64,000 nt of DNA from Bradyrhizobium diazoefficiens (GTDB taxonomy: Bacteria > Pseudomonadota > Alphaproteobacteria > Rhizobiales > Xanthobacteraceae): assembly GCF_016616235.1 (NCBI RefSeq), contig NZ_CP067100.1:5267001-5331000 (forward strand), written 5' to 3'. Under the pieces are notes generated by a model. The model ran no database searches. It saw only the letters and a list, made by a program, of their open reading frames with translations, and was not told the DNA's origin. The position numbers and the translations under genes are program-made. Numbering within the stretch: position 1 is the first letter of the stretch; the number at the start of each line of letters is the position of its first letter. Positions 17,357-25,943 of this stretch are shown here, one piece after another.

Positions 17357-18390
17357 CAGACTCCCAATCCCGCCCTGATCGCGGCTTCGTCGATATCGCC
17401 GTGCTCGCCGATCACGACGAGCTTCGACTGCCTGAGACCTGCGCCCCAAGGCTTGTCGAACTGATGGCGCACGCGCTCGCCGACCGCTTGCAGCAACAAG
17501 CGCATCGGCTTGCCCGCGACCGCGATGTAGCCCTTGGCGCGCAGCACGTTCTGCTCGCGCGCCAGCCGCTGGACCGACGCAACCAGCGCATCGACATCCG
17601 CAACTTCAGGAAGGTCGATCACGACGGAGGCAAAATCATCATGCTCGTGCTCCTCCTCGCCGTCATGATGAGACGGACGCGCGGCGAGATCGTTCTCCGC
17701 GGCAGCGCCGAGACCGAGGATCACGCGTGCATCGATCGCGCCGTCGGTGACGGGCAGCATCGGCACGCGGCGCGGCATCTCGGCGGTGATCGCGGCCTTG
17801 GCCGCTTCGATGCCCGCGGTGCCGGCAAGATCGGCCTTGGTCAGCAGCACGATATCGGCGCAGGCGATCTGGTCCTCGAACACTTCCGACAGCGGCGTCT
17901 CGTGATCGATATTCTCGTCCGCCGCGCGCTGCGCTTCGACGGCCGCCGGGTCGGGCGCAAAGCGGCCGGCCGCCACGGCTTCTGCATCGGCGAGCGCGAT
18001 CACGCCATCGACCGTGATGCGCGAGCGGATCTCCGGCCAGTCGAACGCCTTCAGCAGCGGTTTTGGCAGCGCCAGGCCCGAGGTCTCGATCAGGATATGA
18101 TCGGGCCGCACCGGCCGCGCCAGCAACTTCTCCATGGTCGGAATGAAATCATCGGCGACGGTGCAGCAGATGCAGCCATTGGCGAGCTCGATGATGTTCT
18201 CCTCAGGGCAATTTGCATCGGCGCAGGATTTCAAGATCTCGCCGTCGACGCCCTCGCTGCCGAACTCGTTGACGAGCACCGCAAGCTTCTTGCCGTTAGC
18301 ATTGGCGAGCAGATGCTGGATCAGCGTGGTCTTGCCGGAGCCGAGAAAGCCGGTGACGACGGTGACAGGGACTTTTGCGAGCGAGTTCAT
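17356..18390 (-). CDS. cobW: CobW-type COG0523 GTPase
   Basis: G3E-family GTPase thought to deliver Co2+ to the chelatase. It has 344 residues. Walker A GFLGSGKTT is at 14-22. The metal-binding GCICC motif has C73, C75 and C76, with two extra Cys at 56 and 61. Walker B/ETSG is in LIETSGLALP, and NKxD appears as TKAD. A His/Glu-rich loop (SHHDGEEEHEHDD) near 238-250 precedes the C-terminal CobW_C domain. It is sandwiched by 4-nt and 1-nt overlaps with the DUF1636 gene and cobN, which supports a direct role in cobalt insertion. Confidence 0.95.
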   Translation of the reverse strand: MNSLAKVPVTVVTGFLGSGKTTLIQHLLANANGKKLAVLVNEFGSEGVDGEILKSCADANCPEENIIELANGCICCTVADDFIPTMEKLLARPVRPDHILIETSGLALPKPLLKAFDWPEIRSRITVDGVIALADAEAVAAGRFAPDPAAVEAQRAADENIDHETPLSEVFEDQIACADIVLLTKADLAGTAGIEAAKAAITAEMPRRVPMLPVTDGAIDARVILGLGAAAENDLAARPSHHDGEEEHEHDDFASVVIDLPEVADVDALVASVQRLAREQNVLRAKGYIAVAGKPMRLLLQAVGERVRHQFDKPWGAGLRQSKLVVIGEHGDIDEAAIRAGLGV

Positions 18391-18761
18391 TCGGCGGCCT
18401 CTGGCAGGACAGCAATGGGAGGAATGCGGGCAAGCGACTGCTTGCGGAAGATCTCGGGACGGCTGCGCCAGGGCACGAGGCCATCGGGCGCGGCGGCATA
18501 GGCCGCAGCGCCGGCAATCACGTCATGCGCGTTCGCATCCGACAGGCGGCCATAGACATAGGACCAGCGGCCCGGCGCGCTGAGCGCGACCGAGCAGCCC
18601 TGGCTGCATGCAGACAGGCATTCGACGGGAACCACGCTGACACCGTCGGGCACGCCGGCTTCGAGGATCGCCCCATGCAGGCGCTTGCCGGGCGTGGTCT
18701 CGCCCTCGCCGAGCGTCTGGCCGGCGCGGCAGGTGATGCAGACGTGAAGTGTGACAGCCAT
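18387..18761 (-). CDS. DUF1636 family protein, [2Fe-2S] ferredoxin-like
   Basis: A 124-residue protein with cysteines at 8, 11, 48, 52 and 56 (HVCITC and VECLSACSQGC). This spacing resembles thioredoxin-fold [2Fe-2S] ferredoxins. It is the first gene after riboswitch 3, and its stop overlaps the cobW start as ATGA, so the two are probably translated in a coupled way. The family often travels with cobW and cobN in aerobic producers but has no established reaction. It may donate electrons (for example to CobG) or hold metal for CobW; both ideas are inference. The ATG has AGAGG upstream; a longer frame would run through the riboswitch. Confidence 0.85.
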   Translation of the reverse strand: MAVTLHVCITCRAGQTLGEGETTPGKRLHGAILEAGVPDGVSVVPVECLSACSQGCSVALSAPGRWSYVYGRLSDANAHDVIAGAAAYAAAPDGLVPWRSRPEIFRKQSLARIPPIAVLPEAAE

Positions 18762-18872
18762 CGCCTCTTCCAGAAATAACAGCGGGAGGCGAAGAGGCGC
18801 ACGGACCATTCTCCTGAAGGCCCGTTTCCCCGTCGCGGAACACCCCGTCCGCCGGTCCAAAACTCGTCCGCG

Positions 18873-19063
18873 CTGGCAGGTCTCCCGGCTTGCGGAGCAG
18901 GGTTTCCCCTTCGATCCCCGCCTTCCCGATCCCAGGGGATCAGTGGCTTCGGGCATCTCTCCGGTCACGGTCGCGGGGGCGGCTGCATTTTGGACCCAAA
19001 TCTTGCCGATTCGGACCCTATCGCATTCCCTCTTCGCCTGTCATAGGACAGGAACCAGCGCCG
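18873..19063 (-). promoter_or_regulatory. Cobalamin riboswitch 3 (leader of DUF1636-cobW-cobN-cobGHIJ)
   Basis: Minus-strand core: GAGGGAATGCGAT, GCCGCCCCCGCGACCGTGACCGG, the B12 box GCCACTG (18947-18941), GGGAAGGCG and GCAAGCCGGGAGACCTGCC at the 3' end. It deviates slightly from the usual AACTGTAAGCGG core (GACCGTGACCGG). It ends about 110 nt before the DUF1636 ATG and should control the whole downstream run. Confidence 0.94.
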
Positions 19064-19069
19064 GGCCAC

Positions 19070-19096
19070 CATTTGCCCCCGGCCGCCTCTTGTCAA
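19070..19096 (-). promoter_or_regulatory. Putative promoter for riboswitch 3 transcript
   Basis: TTGACA (19096-19091) on the minus strand is followed at a 17-nt spacing by a poor -10 (AATGGT). The predicted start is close to the riboswitch 5' end. It overlaps the leader region of the divergent cobO gene, whose ATG is only 19 nt from the -35. Confidence 0.4.
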
Positions 19097-19114
19097 GCCG
19101 AAGGACCGGGACCG

Positions 19115-19750
19115 ATGACGCCTGAACCGGAAACCCAAACAGCTGAGCAAACTGACGCCCGGCACGCCCAGAAAATGGCTAAGAAGAAGGCCGCCCGCGA
19201 CAAGATCATGGCGACCAAGAGCGGCGAAAAGGGCCTCATCATCGTCCACACCGGCGCCGGCAAGGGCAAGTCGTCCTCGGCCTTCGGCATGATCGTGCGC
19301 TGCGTCGCCCATGGCTTCCCTTGCGCGGTGGTGCAGTTCATCAAGGGCGCCTGGGACACAGGCGAGCGGCGCCTGCTCACTGGCCATTTTGGCGAGCTCT
19401 GCCAGTTCCACGCGATGGGCGAAGGTTTTACCTGGGAGACGCAGGACCGCGCCCGCGACATCGCCGCTGCGCGCGCCGGGTGGGACAAGGCCAAGGAGCT
19501 GATATCAGACTCGAACTTGCGCATGGTCGTGCTGGACGAGATCAACATCGCACTGCGCTACGACTATCTCGACGTCGCGGAAGTGGTCGAATTCCTGACG
19601 ACGCAGAAGCCTGCGATGACGCATGTCGTGCTCACCGGACGCAACGCCAAGGACGAGCTGATCGAGATCGCCGATCTCGTCACGGAGATGACGCTAGTCA
19701 AGCATCCGTTCCGCTCCGGCATCAAGGCGCAGGCCGGCGTCGAGTTCTAA
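19115..19750 (+). CDS. cobO: Cob(I)yrinic acid a,c-diamide adenosyltransferase
   Basis: Transfers the 5'-deoxyadenosyl group from ATP to the reduced cobalt of the corrinoid. It is a 211-residue CobA/CobO/BtuR-type enzyme with a Lys-rich N-terminus ([11 protein letters not shown]), P-loop [14 protein letters not shown] near 45-58, [17 protein letters not shown] and [20 protein letters not shown] lies about 10 nt before the ATG. It diverges from the riboswitch 3 operon and is followed after 5 nt by cobQ. No riboswitch is visible on the plus strand. Confidence 0.96.
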   Translation: MTPEPETQTAEQTDARHAQKMAKKKAARDKIMATKSGEKGLIIVHTGAGKGKSSSAFGMIVRCVAHGFPCAVVQFIKGAWDTGERRLLTGHFGELCQFHAMGEGFTWETQDRARDIAAARAGWDKAKELISDSNLRMVVLDEINIALRYDYLDVAEVVEFLTTQKPAMTHVVLTGRNAKDELIEIADLVTEMTLVKHPFRSGIKAQAGVEF

Positions 19751-19755
19751 AATCG

Positions 19756-21204
19756 ATGGCACGCGCGCTGATGATCCAGGGGGCCGGCTCGGACGTGGGC
19801 AAATCGCTCATCGTCGCCGGCCTCGCGCGCGCCTTCACGCGGCGGGCCTTGCGCGTGCTGCCCTTCAAGCCGCAGAACATGTCGAACAATGCCGCCGTCA
19901 CGGTCGATGGCGGCGAGATCGGCCGCGCCCAGGCGTTGCAGGCGCTGGCCGCCGGCGTCGAGCCGCACACCGACATGAACCCGGTGCTGCTCAAGCCCGA
20001 AACCGATGTCGGCGCGCAGGTCATCGTCCAGGGCAAGCGCATCGCCACCGCGCGTGCGCGCGACTACGCGGCGATGAAGCCCTCCTTGATGGGCGCAGTG
20101 CTGGAGAGTTTTGAGCGGCTGAAGGCGCGCGCCGATCTTGTCCTCGTCGAAGGCGCCGGCAGTCCGGCCGAGGTCAATTTGCGCAAGGCCGACATCGCCA
20201 ATATGGGCTTTGCCCGCAAGGCCGACGTGCCCGTCGTGCTGGTCGGCGACATCGACCGCGGCGGCGTCATCGCCCAGCTCGTCGGCATCAAGACGGTGAT
20301 CGACCCCGACGATGCCACGATGATCCAGGGTTTCGTCATCAACAAGTTCCGCGGCGATCCCACGCTGTTCGACGACGGCTACAGGCTGATCGAGCAAAAG
20401 ACCGCGTGGCGCGGCCTTGGCGTGCTGCCGTGGTTTTCGCGCGCCGGCGAGCTGCCGGCCGAAGACGCGCTGGGCCTGAGCGATGCGCGCAAGCCCGGCC
20501 AGCGCAAGATCGCCTGCCTCGCGCTGTCGCGGATCGCCAATTTCGACGATCTCGATCCGCTCAAGCTCGAGCCAGGCGTCGATCTCGTGATGGTGCGTCC
20601 GGGCGAAGCCGTTCCGGGCGATGTACGCCTCGTCATCATCCCCGGCTCAAAGTCCACCCGCGGCGATCTCGCTTTCCTGCGCGCGCAGGGCTGGGACATC
20701 GATCTCCTCGCGCACCACCGCCGAGGCGGCCATGTGCTCGGTCTCTGCGGCGGCTATCAGATGCTCGGCCGCAGCGTTGCCGATCCTGAAGGCATCGAAG
20801 GCCCCGCGGGCGACACGCCTGCCCTCGGGCTCCTGGATGTGGAGACGGTGATGAGCCCGCAGAAGACGCTGACGCGTGTTTCGGCCGTGCACGCTGCGAC
20901 GGAGCAACCGATCGAGGCTTACGAAATCCATATCGGCCGCACCGACGGCCCCGATCGGGCGCGCCCGTTCGCAAAGCTGAACGGCGAGCCGGAAGGCGCG
21001 GTCTCGCGCGATGGCCGGGTGCAGGGCAGCTATCTGCACGGCCTGTTTACGTCGGATCAGTTTCGCAAAGCGTTTTTGGGGAAACTCGATATTCCCGCAG
21101 GCCATGAGCCCTATCACGCCAGGGTCGAAAGCGCGCTCGATGCCCTCGCCGATCACATCGAAAAGCACCTCGACGTCGAAGGCCTCCTCGCGCTAGCGCG
21201 CTAG
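19756..21204 (+). CDS. cobQ: Cobyric acid synthase (glutamine-hydrolysing)
   Basis: Amidates the b, d, e and g side chains of adenosylcobyrinate a,c-diamide. It has 482 residues. The N-terminal synthetase has P-loop GAGSDVGKS at 8-16 and [13 protein letters not shown]. The C-terminal class-I glutaminase has its Cys in [11 protein letters not shown] and its His in GSYLHGLF. The start is 5 nt after cobO, so both are likely on one mRNA. Its 3' end overlaps the convergent threonine-phosphate decarboxylase gene by 12 nt. Confidence 0.96.
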   Translation: MARALMIQGAGSDVGKSLIVAGLARAFTRRALRVLPFKPQNMSNNAAVTVDGGEIGRAQALQALAAGVEPHTDMNPVLLKPETDVGAQVIVQGKRIATARARDYAAMKPSLMGAVLESFERLKARADLVLVEGAGSPAEVNLRKADIANMGFARKADVPVVLVGDIDRGGVIAQLVGIKTVIDPDDATMIQGFVINKFRGDPTLFDDGYRLIEQKTAWRGLGVLPWFSRAGELPAEDALGLSDARKPGQRKIACLALSRIANFDDLDPLKLEPGVDLVMVRPGEAVPGDVRLVIIPGSKSTRGDLAFLRAQGWDIDLLAHHRRGGHVLGLCGGYQMLGRSVADPEGIEGPAGDTPALGLLDVETVMSPQKTLTRVSAVHAATEQPIEAYEIHIGRTDGPDRARPFAKLNGEPEGAVSRDGRVQGSYLHGLFTSDQFRKAFLGKLDIPAGHEPYHARVESALDALADHIEKHLDVEGLLALAR

Positions 21205-22173
21205 AATATTGGCGAGGCGCGTCCATTCGGCTTCGCTGCCGGGAAGGCCGAGCCGCAGCCATGTCGGCGCTTTCGCGAACACGCGCGACCAGATCTGGCC
21301 GCGCGCGAGCTTCTCCTGCGCGGCGAGCGCATCAGGCGTCTCGTAGAGACGAAACAGCGTCGTGCCGCCGATGAGCCGCCAGCCTTGCGCTTGCGCCATC
21401 GCATCGAGACGAACACAGTCGCGGGCAAGTCGCGCCGACGTGGCCGCTGCCCAGCCATCATCGCGCAATGCGCGGCAGCCGATTGCGATGGCCGGTCCGG
21501 ACACGGGCCATGGACCTGACATTGCCGCGAGCTTGCCGATGTCGGCCGCATTGCCGATCGCGAACCCAAGCCGCAGGCCGGCAAGACCATAGAATTTTCC
21601 GAACGAGCGGAGGATCAGCAGTCCCGGCCGATCCGCTTGCGGCGCAAGCGACAGCTGCGGAACGGCGTCGGCAAAGCTCTCGTCCACCACGAGACGGCCG
21701 ACGCGGGGCAGCAGCGCCAGCAGATCCTCTAGTGCAAAATTGCGGCCGTCGGGATTGTTGGGATTGACGACCACCGCGATATCCGCTCCAGCCAGCGCCT
21801 CGAGTACGCCGACCTCCTGGACATCCCAACCCGAAGTGACCAGCACGCCGGCATATTCATTGTAGGTCGGCGCGAGGACGCGCGCGCGGCCGGCTGGCGC
21901 GAGTTGCGGCAGCAGTTGAATGGCGGCCTGCGCGCCGCCTATCGCGACGATAGCAGCATTCGTGCGATAAGCGTGCTGCGCCGCCTGATGCAGGGCCTGG
22001 ATCTCGGTGCGCGACGGCAGAGCGCTCCACGCGTGCGCGCTCACCTCGCCCACGGGATAAGGCTGCCGGTTGATCCCGGTCGACAGATCGATCCAGTCTT
22101 CCGCGCGACCGCCAAACCGCTGCTGGGCCAGATCGAGATTTCCACCGTGCTCGCGCATGTCCTGTTGTTTCAC
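21193..22173 (-). CDS. cobD: L-threonine-O-3-phosphate decarboxylase
   Basis: PLP enzyme that makes (R)-1-amino-2-propanol O-2-phosphate, the linker used by CbiB. It has 326 residues and is called CobC in P. denitrificans nomenclature. It begins with the [14 protein letters not shown] block. [13 protein letters not shown] is near 28-40, [10 protein letters not shown] near 130, and the PLP lysine is in [15 protein letters not shown] near 190. The GTG start overlaps the cbiB stop (GTGA); an ATG five codons in with AGGA before it is a credible alternative. Confidence 0.93.
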   Translation of the reverse strand: MKQQDMREHGGNLDLAQQRFGGRAEDWIDLSTGINRQPYPVGEVSAHAWSALPSRTEIQALHQAAQHAYRTNAAIVAIGGAQAAIQLLPQLAPAGRARVLAPTYNEYAGVLVTSGWDVQEVGVLEALAGADIAVVVNPNNPDGRNFALEDLLALLPRVGRLVVDESFADAVPQLSLAPQADRPGLLILRSFGKFYGLAGLRLGFAIGNAADIGKLAAMSGPWPVSGPAIAIGCRALRDDGWAAATSARLARDCVRLDAMAQAQGWRLIGGTTLFRLYETPDALAAQEKLARGQIWSRVFAKAPTWLRLGLPGSEAEWTRLANILAR

Positions 22174-23111
22174 GCGAAGGCCAGGATCGCAAGGAGGCCC
22201 GCGAGCAGCAGCATGGCGCGGCGGTAGACCGCCAGTCCCTCAGCGATATCCGCAGCCAGCGGATCGCGCGCAACTTCGTTCAGCCACGGCTCGTCGGTCG
22301 CGCTGCCGTGATAGACGCGAGGACCGCTGAGCCGCACTCCAAGGACGCCGGCCATCGCGGCTTCCGGCCAGCCCGCATTGGGCGAGCGGTGACGGCGCGC
22401 ATCCCGCGTCATACACGACAGTGCCTCCGATCGTCGTGGTGCCAGCAATACGAACAGAAATCCGGTCAGGCGCGCCGGGATGAAGTTGGCGACATCGTCG
22501 ATGCACGCAGCCGCCCAGCCAAAGGCCTCGTGGCGCTCGCTGCGATGGCCGATCATGGAGTCCAGCGTGTTGATTGCCTTGTAGCCGAGGATGCCAGGCA
22601 AGCCGAACAGCGCGCCCCAGAGCACCGGCGCAACGATGCCGTCGGAGGCGTTCTCGGCGAGGCTCTCGATCGCCGCGCGCGCGATGCCGGCTTCATCGAG
22701 CGCCGCCGGATCGCGGCCAACAATACGCGAGACCGCCTCGCGCGCACCGGCGATGTCGCCGGCCCGCAACGGTTTGGCGACATCAGCGACATGATCATGC
22801 AGCGAGCGCAGCGCGACCAGAGGCCAGGCCAGGATTCCGACCAGCACGATCTGCATCCAGCCCGAAGGCAGCAGAGACTGAAACACCCAGCCAATCGCGA
22901 CGCAGAGTGCGATCACCGCGAGCGCTCCGGCGACACCCGCAGCGCGGCGCAGCGCCGGCGGATCGGAACCGCGATTCCAGCCGGCATCGATGTCACCGAT
23001 CAGCCGGCCCAGCCAGGTCACGGGGTGGCCGATCCGCGCAAACAGCCATGACGGCCAGCCCAACAGGGCATCCACCGCCATCGCCACCACCATCGCGCCC
23101 GCAAAACCCAC
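22170..23111 (-). CDS. cbiB: Adenosylcobinamide-phosphate synthase
   Basis: Membrane enzyme that joins adenosylcobyric acid to the aminopropanol linker (CobD in P. denitrificans). I chose the GTG at 23111 because GGGAGG lies 6 nt upstream, giving 313 residues; a TTG 12 codons earlier is also open. Seen: IGHPVTWLGRLI near 30, VGRDPAALDEAGIARAAIESLAEN in pieces near 140-160, APVLWGALFG, NTLDSMIGHR, and several hydrophobic segments including a C-terminal anchor. It diverges from cobU across 122 nt. Confidence 0.94.
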   Translation of the reverse strand: MGFAGAMVVAMAVDALLGWPSWLFARIGHPVTWLGRLIGDIDAGWNRGSDPPALRRAAGVAGALAVIALCVAIGWVFQSLLPSGWMQIVLVGILAWPLVALRSLHDHVADVAKPLRAGDIAGAREAVSRIVGRDPAALDEAGIARAAIESLAENASDGIVAPVLWGALFGLPGILGYKAINTLDSMIGHRSERHEAFGWAAACIDDVANFIPARLTGFLFVLLAPRRSEALSCMTRDARRHRSPNAGWPEAAMAGVLGVRLSGPRVYHGSATDEPWLNEVARDPLAADIAEGLAVYRRAMLLLAGLLAILAFA

Positions 23112-23233
23112 GTCCGCCTCCCGTCCCGCCCCTGTTGCGCAAAGCAAGGCCCGGGCGCAAGCCCCCGGCTCGCTGATTTCGGCTTTGTCTTTGGCCGCGT
23201 TTGGTGATTAGTCGGGCCCCACAGGAGAGTTTG

Positions 23234-23737
23234 ATGGCCGTCATCTTGATCACGGGCGGGGCGCGATCGGGCAAGAGCAAACGTGCGGAAATGCGCACGC
23301 TCTCCTTTCCCGGGCAGCCCGTGTATATCGCCACGGCCGAGGCGTTAGACACCGAAATGGAGGCGCGCATTGAAAGGCATCGCGCGCGACGCGGAACCGA
23401 CTGGATCGAGCGCGAGGTGCCGCTCGACCTGGTGCAGGCCTTGGTCGAAACCGAGGGCGGTGGCGCGAGACTGGTCGATTGCCTGACGCTCTGGCTGTCC
23501 AACCTGCTGCATTCCGAGCGCGACTGGTCGCGCGAGGTGACGCATCTCGCCGACGTTCTCCCCCGCTTGCGGAGTCCGGTCATCATGGTCAGCAACGAGG
23601 TCGGCCTTGGTATCGTGCCCGACAACGCGCTGGCGCGCGCCTATCGTGATGCCGCCGGGATCATGAACCAGACGTTCGCCGGCGTTGCCGACGAGGTCGA
23701 ATTCATCGTCGCCGGCTTGCCGATGAAATTGAAATGA
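23234..23737 (+). CDS. cobU: Adenosylcobinamide kinase / adenosylcobinamide-phosphate guanylyltransferase
   Basis: Bifunctional CobU/CobP enzyme that phosphorylates adenosylcobinamide and then transfers GMP. It has 167 residues: P-loop GGARSGKS at 8-15, the kinase His in ERHRARRG, VDCLTLWLSNLL near 85, and NEVGLGIVPDN near 120. The ATG at 23234 has AGGAGA 5 nt upstream. It overlaps cobS by 4 nt and heads the cobU-cobS-bluB unit. Confidence 0.96.
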   Translation: MAVILITGGARSGKSKRAEMRTLSFPGQPVYIATAEALDTEMEARIERHRARRGTDWIEREVPLDLVQALVETEGGGARLVDCLTLWLSNLLHSERDWSREVTHLADVLPRLRSPVIMVSNEVGLGIVPDNALARAYRDAAGIMNQTFAGVADEVEFIVAGLPMKLK

Positions 23738-24516
23738 TGCCGCGCGCCGAGTTTCTCAAAGATGTCATCGCCGATCTCAGGATGGCGGCATCGTTCGTGA
23801 CGATCCTCCCCGTGACATCGTCGAAGCCCGCAGCCGACGGCGCGGTCGCGCGCGCGACCTGGGCGCTTCCGCTTGCGGGGCTGCTGGTCGGCCTTGCCGG
23901 CGCTTTCGTCTACAAGGTCGCCATCCGCTTCGGGTTGACACCGAACCTTGCGGCCCTGCTCACACTCACCACGACCGCCCTCATCACCGGCGCGCTGCAC
24001 GAGGACGGGCTTGCCGATACCGCGGACGGCCTCGGCGGCGGCCGCACGCGCGAGCGCAAGCTCGAGATCATGCGCGACAGCAGGATCGGCACTTATGGCG
24101 TCTGCGCGCTGATGCTGTCGTTCGGCCTGCGCTGGAGCGCGCTCGCGGCGATCGCAAGTCCCTGGCCCGTCATGCTGGCGCTATGCGCTGCGCACACCGC
24201 GGCGCGCGCGGGCGTGCCGGCCTTCATGTCGCTGGTCCCGCCGGCGCGGCCTGACGGGCTATCGGCGAGCGCGGGAGTGCCGCCGGGCCGCAGCGTCGCC
24301 ATCGCCTTCGCGCTTGGAACGCTCGCGCTTGCGCTGGCGTTGGGGCCAGGCAAGGCGCTGGTTGGTCTGATCCTGCTCTCGCTCGCCGGCCTGATGCTGG
24401 CGCGGCTTGCCATCCGCCAGGTCGGCGGCCAGACCGGCGACATCCTCGGCGCGTTCGAGCAGATCGGTGAGATCCTGATCCTGCTGGTCGCCGCAGCTTT
24501 CCAGATGGGACGCTGA
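23734..24516 (+). CDS. cobS: Adenosylcobinamide-GDP ribazoletransferase (cobalamin synthase)
   Basis: Inner-membrane enzyme that joins adenosylcobinamide-GDP and alpha-ribazole (CobV in P. denitrificans). It has 260 residues and about 6-7 hydrophobic segments. The metal-binding motif HEDGLADTADGLGGG is near 90-104, followed by KLEIMRDSRIGTYG. Two adjacent ATGs are possible; the first makes an ATGA overlap with cobU. It is distinct from the cobaltochelatase subunit also named CobS. Confidence 0.95.
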   Translation: MMPRAEFLKDVIADLRMAASFVTILPVTSSKPAADGAVARATWALPLAGLLVGLAGAFVYKVAIRFGLTPNLAALLTLTTTALITGALHEDGLADTADGLGGGRTRERKLEIMRDSRIGTYGVCALMLSFGLRWSALAAIASPWPVMLALCAAHTAARAGVPAFMSLVPPARPDGLSASAGVPPGRSVAIAFALGTLALALALGPGKALVGLILLSLAGLMLARLAIRQVGGQTGDILGAFEQIGEILILLVAAAFQMGR

Positions 24517-24520
24517 CCTC

Positions 24521-25153
24521 ATGGTCGAGTTCGACGACATCTTTCGTCAGCATCTGCGCGAGCTGTTCGTGTGGCGGCGCGACGTGCGACGTTTTCGCAG
24601 CGATTCCCTGCCGGATGGCGCGATCGAGCGGCTGATCGAAACCGCCTGCCTCTCACCCTCGGTCGGCCTCAGCCAGCCCTGGCGCTTCGTCATCGTCGAT
24701 GATGCTGCACGCCGCCACGCCGTGATCGACGACTTTAGGGCGTGCAACGCCGATGCGCTGAACTGCTATTCCGGCGAACGCGCCGCACGCTATGCCACGC
24801 TGAAACTGTCGGGCCTCGAACAGGCCCCCGGCCACCTCGCGGTGTTCGCCGACAAGGCCAGCGAGATCGGTCACGGTCTCGGCCGCGCCACCATGCCGGA
24901 GATGACGGAATATTCCGTGGTCGCCGCGATCACCGCGACGTGGCTCGCCGCGCGCGCGGAAGGCATCGGGATGGGCTGGGTGTCGATCCTGAACCCTGCA
25001 CGCATCCACGCCATTCTCGATGTGCCTGATACCTGGAAGTTCATCGCCTATCTCTGCATCGGCTACCCCGAGGCCGAATGCGACCGGCCCGAACTGGAGC
25101 AGGCGAAATGGGAACACCGGCGCAGCGCGGAGGAATTCACGCTGCGGCGCTAG
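24521..25153 (+). CDS. bluB: 5,6-dimethylbenzimidazole synthase
   Basis: Oxygen-dependent conversion of reduced FMN to 5,6-dimethylbenzimidazole, the lower ligand. A 210-residue nitroreductase-fold protein with WRRDVRRF at 18-25, CLSPSVGLSQPWRFV near 43-57, a conserved ERAARYATLKL, and GMGWVSILNP near 152. It starts 4 nt after cobS. With cobT and the ribazole phosphatase it allows fully de novo B12 in air. Confidence 0.95.
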   Translation: MVEFDDIFRQHLRELFVWRRDVRRFRSDSLPDGAIERLIETACLSPSVGLSQPWRFVIVDDAARRHAVIDDFRACNADALNCYSGERAARYATLKLSGLEQAPGHLAVFADKASEIGHGLGRATMPEMTEYSVVAAITATWLAARAEGIGMGWVSILNPARIHAILDVPDTWKFIAYLCIGYPEAECDRPELEQAKWEHRRSAEEFTLRR

Positions 25154-25225
25154 AGCAGCAGACCTTCGCAGCGCCTTGCGGCGCAGACTGCTTTTGGGTC
25201 CATGCAGACCAACCGCGGGGAGATT

Positions 25226-25348
25226 CGTAGGATGGCTCTTGCGAAACCCATCGTACGTTTTTCGCGATAACGTCGCACCATGGCCGCGTACCGCCGCAAC
25301 TTTGTTCCGGGTAGAGATGGGTTTCGCAAGAGCTCAACCCATCCTACG
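25226..25348. repeat. Inverted-repeat element, copy A
   Basis: Outer arms are 25226-25252 and 25316-25348. The right arm, read on the minus strand, is CGTAGGATGGGTTGAGCTCT followed by TGCGAAACCCATC. The left arm is the same but lacks six bases (GTTGAG) after CGTAGGATGG. The 63-nt interior differs from copy B. It lies between bluB and two small minus-strand genes. No transposase gene is present. Confidence 0.8.
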
Positions 25349-25350
25349 AG

Positions 25351-25629
25351 TTAAACAGGGTAGCGCCATTTCAACGCGCGGCGCAGGAAAAGCAGAGCCA
25401 CAATGATCGCGAGGGCGGCGAGCCAGAGGAAAGCTGGGACGGGCGACTGATTGTGTATGTGGGCAATGTACAACACGAGGCCCAATAGAACAGCTACCAG
25501 CGCGTTCGATACCCAATACAAGGGTGAGAGCCCAATTCCCGTTGCTGCGAGTTCAGCGGCTCGTTCGCGCGCTTTTGCTGCGCGCCACCAACAAAAGCCG
25601 AAGAATGCAAGAGCAACAAGCCAGACCAT
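25351..25629 (-). CDS. Small membrane protein, function unknown
   Basis: A 92-residue frame from the ATG at 25629 with three hydrophobic segments: VWLVALAFFGFCWW at the N-terminus, WVSNALVAVLLGLVLYIAH in the middle and FLWLAALAIIVALLFL near the C-terminus, ending RRALKWRYPV. I do not recognise it. Base composition is clearly more AT-rich than the cob genes. The RBS is weak. It lies 10 nt after another small membrane-protein frame, and the pair sits between inverted-repeat copies A and B. Confidence 0.5.
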   Translation of the reverse strand: MVWLVALAFFGFCWWRAAKARERAAELAATGIGLSPLYWVSNALVAVLLGLVLYIAHIHNQSPVPAFLWLAALAIIVALLFLRRALKWRYPV

Positions 25630-25639
25630 TCCAGCACAA

Positions 25640-25870
25640 TCAATTCGATTTGCGGCGTTCGTCTTCGAACGGCGGACGACTGAGATGCCTCGTGAGACGC
25701 CCTTCATTGCCCCACCCGTAGCGCTTAGCGAACGGAACGTACAGAAGGCAGGCTAAGCCCAACGCTATCAATGCTATAATCAGGTTGAGGCCGAGGAACA
25801 CGTAGATGCTGGATGTGCCCCCGACGACGAGGACGAGCATTAGGGTGGAACGAATGCTGAAGGGCGACAT
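25640..25870 (-). CDS. Small membrane protein, function unknown
   Basis: A 76-residue frame with two adjacent hydrophobic segments (LMLVLVVGGTSSIYVFLGL and IIALIALGLACLLYVPFA), then a charged tail rich in Arg (RYGWGNEGRLTRHLSRPPF). I do not recognise it. It shares direction and AT-richer composition with the next gene. No convincing Shine-Dalgarno is seen, so it could be a chance frame; the hydrophobic pattern argues for a real gene. Confidence 0.42.
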   Translation of the reverse strand: MSPFSIRSTLMLVLVVGGTSSIYVFLGLNLIIALIALGLACLLYVPFAKRYGWGNEGRLTRHLSRPPFEDERRKSN

Positions 25871-25943
25871 GCCCGCTAAAGTAGCACGAGGACGCTCTTA
25901 GCTGGCAGCTCTCTGACGATTAGGGTTTGCAGACCATTAAGCG

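Noticed and set aside
14111..17449. Longer cobN starting at 17449
   Set aside because: The extra 31 codons are Arg-rich text inside cobW; the ATG at 17356 forms a TGATG junction and begins a normal CobN N-terminus.
16990..18501. A 503-codon open frame on the plus strand
   Set aside because: Shadow of cobW and the 5' part of cobN.
21193..24516. Reading cobS and cobT in this island as the cobaltochelatase subunits
   Set aside because: Motifs show ribazoletransferase (HEDGLADTADG) and phosphoribosyltransferase (LRLGEGSGAA), not AAA+ or MIDAS proteins.
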